From assembly GCF_000003815.2 (NCBI RefSeq), contig NC_049980.1, forward strand, positions 30,745,045 through 30,807,044: a stretch of 62,000 nucleotides of DNA, read 5' to 3'. The notes under the pieces are model-generated. The model saw nothing but the letters and a program-made list of their open reading frames with translations. It was not told the DNA's origin and did no database searches. The position numbers and the translations under genes were made by a program. Source of the stretch: Branchiostoma floridae. Taxonomy: Eukaryota > Chordata > Leptocardii > Amphioxiformes > Branchiostomatidae. This document shows, in pieces, positions 23,001 to 35,000 of this stretch. Positions within the stretch are counted from its first letter, which is position 1. Each line of letters opens with the position of its first letter.

Positions 23001-26000
23001 GCATCCTTATTTGTTAGTGTCTTGAGGTGTGTGGCGTGTTGGTATGTCAACTTTCTTCACTACTGACTGACACAAGAAGGATACAGCACATACCACCTCG
23101 AGGTTTGCAGAACCAGCGTGTGGTGTATCATGCTTTGTGTGCATTGCGCGCCCGTCTCTATACCGCCACCACCCATCTCACAACCGGTGAACAATACTCC
23201 TCTGTAAGCTTAGACTCTTGCTCGCAGTGACCGAACAGGATTGGTTTCCGCAGGTCATAGAAAACCTGTGCCCCACCACCCTACTCCCAGTTCTTACCAT
23301 GGTCTATTGGCCGGGCGTGACATGTGGTCCCGTGTTGTGCTTGGTCACTATGTGCTTTGTTACCGGAGCTGTTGAGTCTGCTCAAGAATGTCAGATCATG
23401 TCTCCTGGGACCTGATTAAGTGTTTAAAGAGATTATTGCCGGATTAGACCTGGTTTACATCTAAGGTTGACTTGACAGTTTATCTGTGTTGGGAGAAGTC
23501 ATTCCAGAAAAGTTGAACTGTAAAATTGGATTTTTCGACTGATCAGGTGCAGTCTTTGTCAAGTAAGGAACAATTCACTGCTCCTGTAACGTCGCGTTGA
23601 TAGATAGCACACGTCTATGGCACACACCGTATCTGTGAAGGGATGGTTGGAAAGCTTTGATATAGATGGCTTCGTGGTGCTCCCCCCGTATCCGGTAGTC
23701 CATCGGAGCAAATCTGTGGCTTCAGGGTCCTGCCGGGGCTACATCCCTTTCGGGATCCAAGGCAATTGGGACCTAAGCCCAAGCCAAACAGTAATTGTAT
23801 TTCGCATTCGCAATTTAGTTCTATTCCGTGTTTGCATTAAAAGGCATTGCGGTAGCTGTTAAGTTGCACAATTCAGTCTCCTCGGCTGCAAGACTTGCTT
23901 TTATTTCGTGTCATCTCTGTATTTGTGAAACGAATAATTAAAACCAGTCAGTCAGTCATCCTTTTCACTAACCGAATAGTAAACCGTTGCGCGATGTTGA
24001 GCTAAAGACACTGATCATATTAATGTCCGCGATAAGATTGCATATTGATTGTGAATTCAGAGCGATTACATATATTAGCCTGTAATCCAGATACCTTGGG
24101 ATCTTCCATCCTAATCATCTACCTTCGTGGCGTTGTTTTAGCGTAACGGTTACGGAGCTTGTCCCACAACCCAGAGGTCCCGGGTTCGAATCCCTTATCA
24201 TGCTACCGATGTTGTGTTGCAAAGAATACTTTACTACACGGCGTTCTTCAAGCTACCAAAGCATAAGATACGGGTACATGGCTTCGGTTGGGGAGGTAAG
24301 AACGTAGGAAGGAGAGAGTTGGGCCCCGCTTTTCAATTCCGTGATGCTAGAGCCAGGGATAACCCATCAACTCAAGAAGGGTATGGAGCTATTTGTATCT
24401 TGACATTTTACCCACTTGCCTACATGGCTGCCACAGACGACCACGTAATGCCCACTTCTCTTGCAATCGGACACTACTCAGAATGTGTGGTATAAAACTT
24501 ATGTGTCCTTATTTACAACCCTGTTCCTTTAGGTACTTGCAGCAACTCCCCTTGTCAGAACAGCGCTGGCTGCTGCGAGGCCCCCGAAGGAGACTGGTAC
24601 TGTTACTGCTTTCTTGGGTACGAGGAGCCTGACTGCAGCTACTTCAGTGATCCATGCATGTCAGAAGAGAATCCTTGCATGCACGAAGGCACCTGTCATT
24701 TCGACTCCTACAGTAACCAAGCCTACTGCGAGTGTCCGCCAGGATTCACAGGTAGGAAGGTCGCTCTGGTTCTATGATTGACGTAACTTTACCTTGTAGA
24801 AGAAAGTTTTTCGAATTAATTGACACTACCTGATTTGAAGAATTTTGAGTTATTCCAGCCTTGATTACCTTCCTACGTGTATGTCACTGACACTTAACCC
24901 CCTCCAATGTTCATCAGGACGAGCGTGTGAGTTTTCTATGCCCATCGACTGTAACTCAGACGAGTGTCAGAACGGAGGGACCTGTATCATGGACTCGTGG
25001 GAAGGTCCCTATTGTAGCTGTCCGGACGGTTTCTCGGGGTCTGTGTGCGAGTTTGCGATAGGGCAATGCGAGGAAGACACCTGCGTGAACGGCCACTGCG
25101 TCGGATGGATCTGCGCGGGATACTACGCCTGTAACTGTGACGAAGGTATGTCATGTGATCTTCCGAAAAGTTACACCATCATTTTCATTTCTCAGGACTA
25201 GATATAGATAAAACCGTATTGATTATTAATGATTTCTGCGTTGATGTCTAAACAAGACTCTTGTAGCAATTGAATGTCCAGAAACGATGACATGATTGGA
25301 AAAAATTATCATTTCCATCGATGATTCCAGGATACCACGGGACGTTCTGTGAAATACCAGATGATGGTCAGTACAATGATGGCGAGGGACCAACTGGGTC
25401 TGAAGACTCCGCTGCAGATGCTTGCAGCAGCTCCACCTGTCCAGACGGCGTTTCTTGCTGTGTGGACCCAGAGGGAAGCTGGTACTGTGACTGTCCGCTG
25501 GGTTACTATGGTCCGACATGTGCCGACTATACCGACCCCTGCGCTGGAAACAACCCCTGCCAGCACGGAGGCAACTGCACGGCGCCATACAGTTTCTCCG
25601 CTGACGCCTACTGCTCGTGTCCAAGAGGATTCACAGGTAATTTCTGGACAAGCAATAGGCTGGGAAGAAGTTGCAATGGGTTGGAAGGTTTTGTGCATCC
25701 AGTTATTTTCAACTTTTACATTTTATTGTATTGTTGTGATTTTGTCGCGTTTGTTTGTTTGTTGTGATCAGCAATGGCATGCAGGTAAGATGATATAATG
25801 CGGGTTGACGAAAATCTACCAAGAAACTTGAAAGTTGTAATTTCATGAGCAGGATAGTTTGTGTTGTACTGATAGCATTCAAAATGTGTTCCTGGTCTAG
25901 GTAAATGGTGTGAGACCACCGTACCCACCAACTGTACTCTGGACGAATGTCAAAACGGGGCAGCCTGTGTAACGGACCCGTGGGGAAGTGATGACGTCTG

Positions 26001-29000
26001 GTGTGACTGCCCAGAAGGTTTCACGGGGCCTTACTGTGAGTTTGCGGTTGGAGAATGTCAAGAAGACAGCTGTGAGCACGGCTCTTGTTATTCGACAGAC
26101 TGTGATCGATACTCCTACATGTGCCACTGTGACGAAGGCATGTACAAGGCTCCTTTTCGAATAATCACATTGTTTACACGACCATGTTTTAATACAACGA
26201 ACTGTTCCCTATTATAACCTTTCACGGACTGTTGACGTTAATCATCGAGACTTTTTCTTTGGTATCTAGGTGCCTATATGCTTAATGTGAGCTATGATTT
26301 AAAAACATATTCTTGTAGAAATTGAATGTCCAGAAATGACGACATAATTACAAAATTTCCATTTCCATCTATGATTTCAGGATATTCCGGGACATTCTGT
26401 GAAGTAGAAGGTGATGGTGGTAACAATGGGCCAACCGGTTCTGGAGACTATGGCCCTGGTGATGGTCAGTACAACGATACCGGTAAGTACACAGAACTCC
26501 AAATTAAAATCGCTTAATTCAAAATCACATAAAGGTCACCCATGAACATATTGCCTTAAACCTTCAATATATCTTACTTCGTAATGAAATGAAAGTTCTC
26601 AGATCTCACACCTCCGTCCCCCACAGGTCCATGCAGCAGCTCCCCCTGTGAAAACGGCGCCTCCTGCTGTGAGGAACCAGAAGGAGGCTGGTACTGTGAC
26701 TGTCCGCTGGGCTTCGATGATCCGACATGTGCCAACTTTAACAACCCCTGCGCAGGAGAAAACCCCTGCATGGAGGGAGGCACCTGTGTCTTCGACCCAA
26801 CCATGCCCGACTACGCCTATTGCCAGTGTCCGCCAGGATTCACAGGTTGGGATACAATTTAATATCTATGACTTATATACATTTGATAATTGTATTAGAC
26901 AAGCAATGGGTCTATTATGGATGTGGTAACATTTGATAAATTATAAGATCTAGCCATTGCTTTTATTGTTCTGACGTTGTCTTTGTGTTGTTTGGTGTCA
27001 TCTGCCAAGACTATTGAGAAAATATGATCAAGGGCTTCTTGAAATAAATCCACCACTAAACCAACATCAAAATGTCCTGCTATTACCTTTGTGTTGTGCT
27101 GTATTAATAGCATGACAAATGTTTGCCTGGTCTAGGTAAAGTGTGTGAGACCACCGTACCCACCGACTGTACTCTGGACCAATGTCAGAACGGGGGAGCC
27201 TGTGTAACGGACTCGTGGGGAGGTAATTACGTCTGGTGTGACTGCCCAGAAGGTTTCACGGGACCGTACTGTGAGTTTGCGATTGGAGAATGTCAAGAAG
27301 ACAGCTGTGAGCACGGCTCCTGTTATCCGGCAGACTGTGGTGGATACTCCTACATGTGTCACTGCGAGGAAGGTATGTAGCAGGATCCTCTTCGAATAAT
27401 CACATTGTTTACTTGATCGTCTTTTTATACAACGAATGATAGCATATTTCCTGTTTTGTTTTGTCTAAAACATTTTAAGGACTGCTGGCGTAAACCATCG
27501 AGACTTTTGCTTTGGTATTTAGGTTACATGTATATGCTTAATGTGAGTTATGATGTAAATACACATTCTTGTAGAAATTGAATGTCCAGAAACGATGGCA
27601 TATTTGCAAAATTTTCATTTCCATGTATGATTCCAGGATATACCGGGACATTCTGTGAAGTAGAAGATGATGGTCAGCACAGTGGTGACTATGGACCAAC
27701 TGGTTCTGGTGACTATATGCCTCCCGGGTCCGGAGACTATGGACCGTACGGCTCTGGAGACTATGGACCAACCGGGTCCGGAGACTATGGACCGTACGGC
27801 TCTGGAGACTATGGACCAAGCGGTTCTGGGGACTATGGACCTGGTGGTCCCGCAGAATACCTCATGTACTACGGCTTGGATCCAAACGGTAAGCTCGATA
27901 TGTACCAGAAAATCTCTTACAGAACTTGACAACAAACGCACGTGGTGGGTATCATAAAAAACGATTCAGAATGTGCGTGAAAGACTTCTAACTGTCTTGG
28001 AAATGAAAAATTACTAAAGCTTTCCAATGATTTAAACAAACTAAATCTTCCTACAGGTACCTGCAGCAACTCCCCTTGCCAGAACAGCGCTGGCTGCTGC
28101 GAGGCCCCCGAAGGAGACTGGTACTGTTACTGCCTGCTAGGGTACGAGGAACCTGGCTGTACAGACTTTAGCGACCCCTGCAACTCAGCCTCAGGAGAGA
28201 ACCCCTGCATGCACGAAGGCACCTGTTATTTCGACTCCTACAGTAACCAAGCCTACTGCCAGTGTCCGCCAGGATTCACAGGTAAGGAAGGTCTGGTTCT
28301 ATGATTGATATAACTTTATCTTGTAGAGAAACTATTTTTATAGAAACAATTCTCACCATATCATTAGAAAACTGTGAAGTTGTTAGTGCTTCAACCTTTC
28401 TGCATCTATGTTATTGACACCTAACCCAATCCAATGTTCGTCAGGGCGAGCGTGTGAGTTTTCAATGCCCACCGACTGTAACTCAGACGAGTGTCAGAAC
28501 GGAGGGACCTGTATCATGGAGTCGTGGGGAGATCCCTGGTGTAGCTGTCCGGACGGTTTCTCGGGGCCTGTGTGCGAGTTTGCGATAGGGCAATGCGAGG
28601 AAGACACCTGCGTGAACGGCGACTGCGTGGAATGGATCTGTGCAGGATACTACGCCTGTAACTGTGACGAAGGTATGTAAGTGATGGGGTGACCATTACA
28701 AGAAATATTCAGCCATTCTTGTCTGAAGCTCGTTGTCGATTTCTGTATAATTGTAACTTCTGAAAATATCTTCACTAACATAATCTATTTTTCAGGAGCA
28801 AATAGGAATAAGTAGCATTATTTACTTATGATTCCTGTTCGAAAATTGCATAATTTTCCCGAAGGCTGAAAATAACTTTTAAAAGTGACTGTGAATCCTT
28901 TTTGCAACTCTTTTGTAGGTCTAAAACATTTTAAAGATTGCCGACATAAATAATCGAGACTTCATTTTAGGAGTTAGATGTATTGGTGCGTATATGTACT

Positions 29001-32000
29001 TAATGTGAGCTGCTATGTCAAAACACAACTCTTGTAGCAATTGAATGTCCAGAGACGACGTCGTGAATGCAAAGTTACCATTCCCATCTATGATTCCAGG
29101 ATATACCGGGACATTCTGTGAAGTAGAAGATGATGGTCAGCACAGTGGTGACTATGGACCAACCGGGTCTGGAGACTATGGACCGTACGGCTCTGGAGAC
29201 TATGGACCTAGCGGTTCTGGGGACTATGGACCTGGTGATGGTCATTATAACGATACCGGTGAGTACATAACTAAACTTTCTGTATATGTGATGTTTCGAA
29301 TACATCGCTTGGTGCAAAAGCATTCCATAGATAAACATGTACACGTTACCTTATAGCCATACTATATCTTAATTCACATTGAAGAATTAACGTTCTCCGA
29401 TCTCATACCTCCACCCCTTCTCCGCAGATGGTTGCAGCAGCTCCCCCTGTGAAAACGGCGCCTCCTGCTGTGAGGATCCGGAAGGAGGCTGGTACTGTGA
29501 CTGTCCGCTGGGGTTCGATCTTCCGACATGTGCCACCTTTAACAACCCCTGCAACTCAGGAGAAAACCCCTGCATGGAGGGAGGCACCTGTGTACCGCCA
29601 GACAGTTTCTCCCCTGATTACGCCTACTGCCTCTGTCCAAGGGGATTCACAGGTAGAAATATTAACAAATGTCCATAACTGATGCAAGTACCCTGGTAGT
29701 GCTCTCTACAAGCAAAAGGCTAGGGAAAGATGCGATTCTTTAAGACATAGAGCATTTGTAGCCTGGAATCCAGCCGTATTGTGCTTTGGTCGCTCCCCTG
29801 AGGTACGCTTCTTGCCAATACGACTGGTGTTCGTTACCATTCAAAGGATCGGCATTTAAATATTCGCAGATTTTATCTGCGAGATTTCTGATTGGCTGTT
29901 AGCACCACCAATGTGGAAATCGAACACAAACAATCATGGTTACAGTTTGTAATCGAACGGAACACTACTTCTATCTTTCGACTCATTAGTGACGTAAGGG
30001 CCGATTGTTCCAATCCTAACGAAGGCCAGACGTGTTGGCAGGAAGCAGTGCGACCAGAGCACAACACGGCTGGATTCCAGGCTAGAGCATTTGATGATCA
30101 GTTCATGAACTTAACAGGTGTTTTTTTTACCTTTCGTGTAATCTGCGAAGATACGCGGGTGTTCATATATTGTGCATTACCTTTATTCTATCTCTAAACT
30201 AAAAATGCAAGCTTCAAGCTAGACATAGCTCTGTGTTGCACTCTAAGCATGACAAATGTTTGCCTGGTGTAGGTAAAGTGTGTGAGACTACCGTACCCAC
30301 CGACTGTACCTTGGGAGAATGTCAGAACGAAGCAGCCTGTGTAACGGACTCGTGGGGAGGTAATGATGTCTGGTGTGAATGTCTGGAAGGTTTCACGGGG
30401 CCGTACTGTGAGTTTGCGGTTGGAGAATGTCAAGAAGACAGCTGTGAGCACGGCTCTTGTTATCCGGCAGACTGTGGTGGATACTCCTATATGTGTCACT
30501 GTGAGGAAGGTATGTAACAGGTTCCTCTTCGAATAATCACATTGTTTACTTGATCGTCTTTTTATACAACGAATGATGGCATATTTCCTGTTTTGTTTTG
30601 TCTAAAACATTTCAAGGACTGCTGGCGTAAATCATCGAGACTATTGGATTTAGGTGCCTATATGCTTAATGTAAGTTATGATGTAATTACATATTCTTGT
30701 AGAAATTGAATGTCCAGAAACGATGACATATTTGCAAAATGTTCATTTCCATGTATGATTCCAGGATATACAGGGACATTCTGTGAAGTAGAAGATGATG
30801 GTCAGCACAGTGGTGACTATGGACCAACTGGTTCTGGTGACTATGGACCTCCCGGGTCCGGAGACTATGGACCGTACGGCTCTGGAGACTATGGACCAAC
30901 CGGTTCTGGGGACCATGGACCGTACGGCTCTGGAGACTATGGACCAAGCGGTTCTGGGGACTATGGACCTGGTGGTCCCGGAGAATACCTCATGTACTAC
31001 GGCTTGGATCCAAACGGTAAGCTCGATATGTACCAGAAAATCTCTTAAAGAACTTGACAACAAACGCAGGTGGTGAGTATCATAAAAAACGATTCAGAAT
31101 GTGCGTGAAAGACTTCTTGCTGTCTTGGAAATAAAACATGGCTGAAGCTTTCCAATGATTTAAACAAGTTCACTCTTCCTGGCAGGTACTTGCAGCAACT
31201 CCCCTTGTCAGAACAGCGCTGGCTGCTGCGAGGCCCCCGAAGGAGACTGGTACTGTTACTGCCTGCTAGGGTACGAGGAACCTGGCTGTACAGACTTTAG
31301 CGACCCCTGCAACTCAGCCTCAGGAGAGAACCCCTGCATGAACGAAGGCACCTGTTATTTCGACTCCTACAGTAACCAAGCCTACTGCCAGTGTCCACCA
31401 GGATTCACAGGTAGGAAGGTCGCTCTGATTCTTTCATTGATATATCTTCACCTTGTAGAATATCTGATTTGAAGTTAATAGTGTTCCAGTCTTTCAACAT
31501 GTAGGTCACTAACACCTACCTCATTAAATATTCATCAGGACGAGCGTGTGAGTTTCCAATGCCCACCGACTGTACCTCAGACGAGTGTCAGAACGGAGGG
31601 ACGTGTCACCCGGAGTCGTGGGGAGATGCCTGGTGTAGCTGTCCGGACGGTTTCTCGGGACCTGTGTGCGAGTTTGCGATAGGGCAATGCGAGGAAGACA
31701 CCTGCGTGAACGGCGACTGTGTGGGATGGATCTGTGCCGGATACTACGCCTGTAACTGTGAGGAAGGTATGTAAGTGATGGGGTGACCATTACAAGAACT
31801 GTTCAGCCATTCTTGTCTGAAGCTCGTTGTCGATTTCTGTATAATTGTAACTTCTGAAAATATCTTCACTAACATAATCTATTTTTCAGGAGCAAATAGG
31901 AATAAGTAGCATTGTTTACTTATGATTCCTGTTAGAAAATTGCATAATTTTCCCGAAGGCTAAAAATAACTTTTAAAAGTGACTGTGAATCCTTTTTGCA

Positions 32001-35000
32001 ACTCTTTTGTAGGTCTAAAACATTTAAAAGATTGCCGACATAAATAATCGAGACTTCATTTCAGGAGTTAGATGTATTGGTGCATATATGTACTTAATGT
32101 GAGCTGCTATGTCAAAACACAACTCTTGTAGCAATTGAATGTCCAGAGACGATGACATGACTGCAAAGTTACCATTTCCATCTATGATTCCAGGATATAC
32201 CGGGACATTCTGTGAAGTAGAAGGTGATGGTCAGCACAGTGGTGACTATGGACCAACTGGTTCTGGGGACTATGGAGCAAGCGGTTCCGGAGACTATGGA
32301 CCGTACGGTTCTGGAGACTATGGGCCTAGCGGTTCTGGGGACTATGGACCTGGTGATGGTCATTATAACGATACCGGTGAGTATACAACTCCACATTTTG
32401 TATCTGTGATGTGTCAAATACATCGCTTGGTGCAAAAGCATTTCACAGATATACATGTACTCGTTACGTTATAGACATACTATATCATCATTCATATTGA
32501 AGAATTAACGTTCTTCTGATCTCATACCTACCGCCCCTTCCTCCACAGATGGTTGCAGCAGCTCCCCATGTGAAAACGGCGCCTCCTGCTGTGAGGATCC
32601 GGACGGAAGCTGGTACTGTGACTGTCCGCTGGGCTTCCATGGTCCGACATGTGCCTTATTTACCAACCCCTGCGTAGACGAGAACCCCTGCATGGAGGGA
32701 GGCACCTGTGTCTTCGACCCAACCATGCCTGACTACGGCTATTGCCAGTGTCCGCCAGGATTCACAGGTTGGGATACAATTTAATATCAATGGCTTATAT
32801 GCATTTGATAATGTTTAAGACAAGCAATGGGTTAATTATGGATGTGGTAACATTTGATAAATTATAAGATCTAGCCATTGCTTTTATTGTTCTGAAGTTG
32901 TCTTTGTGTTGTTTGGTGTCATCTGCCAAGACTATTGAGAAAATATGTTCAGGGGCTTCTTGACATAAATCCATCAATAAACCAACATCAAAATGTCCTG
33001 CTATTACCTTTGTGTTGTGCTGTATTAATAGCGTGACAAATGTTTGCCTGGTCTAGGTAAAGTGTGTGAGACCACCGTACCCACCGACTGTACTCTGGAC
33101 CAATGTCAGAACGGGGGAGCCTGTGTAACGGACTCGTGGGGAGGTAATTACGTCTGGTGTGAATGCCCAGAAGGTTTCACGGGACCGTACTGTGAGTTTG
33201 CGGTTGGAGAATGTCAAGAAGACAGCTGTGAGCACGGCTCCTGTTATCCGGCAGACTGTGGTGGATACTCCTACATGTGCCACTGTGAAGAAGGTAGGTT
33301 CCAGGTTCCTCTTCGAATAATCACATTGTTTACACGACTCTTCTTTCATTTAACAAAAGTTAGCATGTTCTCTGTTCTTTTGTCTAAAACCCTTAACGGA
33401 CTGCTAAAAGTAAATCATCAAAACTTTTGGATTTAGGTGTGTACCAGGTTCCTCTTCGAATAATCACATTGTTTACAATACCCTTCTTTGATTTAACAAA
33501 AGTTAGCATGTTCCCTGTTCTTTTGTCTAAAACAGTTTAAAGACTATTGACCTCTACCATCCAGACGTTTCCTAAAGGTGGATTTATGGCTCGTTCTCAT
33601 TTAAATGTCGAAATGCTGTCGCCTGACTTTACGGCTTGATATGGAGCAAATCATAGACAACATCACTGGTTCCTTCATTTTTCCATAACCCCTGTAATGT
33701 TTTACAAAAGATGCACAACAACATTCGTATTGGTTGATGGCTTAGGCCCGATTTACACTTGTTTCTTGAATCTGTAGTACTACACATCGTAGTCTACTAC
33801 TGTAGTAGACTACAGATTCGCGTCCGGTTTACACTCACTGACAGAGAGCATAGCGGGACACCTGCTGTTCTTTGATTACGGAGAAACTGTAGTGACTGAA
33901 TGTGACCTTTGACACTTGGCGGGCGCGGGAATCTTATATTTGTGAAAAAAAGTTTTTTTTCTAATACAAGGCACTCTGAAAAATAGGCCATGACAATAGA
34001 AAATAGTACATTGACCGCAGATGACCCAAATAAAACACGCGTACGTTTCGAATTACACCAGATCGAACAGCATCAATTTTTTGGTCTTCTTCACTCTTCC
34101 TGTTGTGTCAAAAGTGCCAATTTTGACCACCGGACGGATCAAAATGACGGGAGAGGCGGAGGTCATTATGTTCATGTTGCAGTGTTACCCAGGTTTTCAA
34201 CCAGACACGCCAAGAACGTATGCAGCGCAGGAGGCGACTGACGCGGTTGGCGTCAGTCAGCTGTAGTCTACTACAGTTTCTGTTTACACCCTGTTCGAAT
34301 TCTCATAGAACGTCCGCTGAACTGTAGTACTACAGCCTCGGAGGGTGTAGTAGACTACAGTAGTAGACTACACTTCATTTCTGTTTACACCCAGAAAAAA
34401 TCTGTAGGCTACTACAGTAGTAGACTACGATCTGTAGTACTACAGATAAAACTACAAGTGTAAATCGTGCCTTAGACGGTTATTATAGCCACGGGTCAGA
34501 TTTCACACCCTAAAAAATGGCTGTCGCCTGAGAAGAAACGAAGAATTCAAATAGTAGCCAAAATGTAACAATTCAGTTCCCAGAATAATTGTTCGGCAGG
34601 TGAAACCCGCTACCAAGGCCCTCTGACCGATCACGTCAGATCGCTACTGTCACTGATCTTGGAGGCTGTGTGAGGTGGTTTATGCCTGTCGCCAGATTCT
34701 GTAACAAACGTTACCAGCACGAGTGCGATGGTTGCCCCGGTTTTATTATCCACGTATAAGACTAGAAATGACCATTTTTGTGACGCTGTACAGTTTTTCT
34801 GGCTTCCTAAAGAAACAAGAAAGGGTTGTTGACTGTTATTTGTATCCCACCTTGCTTAACAAAATGTTGTACAGAAATGACTGTAACAAACGTTACCATT
34901 GTTCGATGCTGTCTAAGCTTTCTATTTGACCTGGTGTAAAAAAGCTGCCCACTTTTCAAATGTTCCTTGGGACATCCACTTATACCCAAATGATGTAGTC

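Larger units (their letters stand above)
17061..24532 (+). other. First intron of the MUC4-like gene, 7.5 kb, repeat-rich
   Basis: I found no EGF-type exon here on either strand. It holds three tRNA-like SINE heads (17671, 21424, 24182), a dispersed repeat present at 19433-19510 and again at 19687-19770, a 190-bp tandem duplication near 20403-20743, and a relative of the 479-734 MITE near 23485-23620. Its length, against introns of a few hundred bases downstream, makes it the natural place for enhancers (inference). Confidence 0.6.

Noticed and set aside
24128-24205. Functional tRNA gene
   Set aside because: A and B boxes are good, but I could not fold a full cloverleaf with an acceptor stem; a SINE head is more likely.
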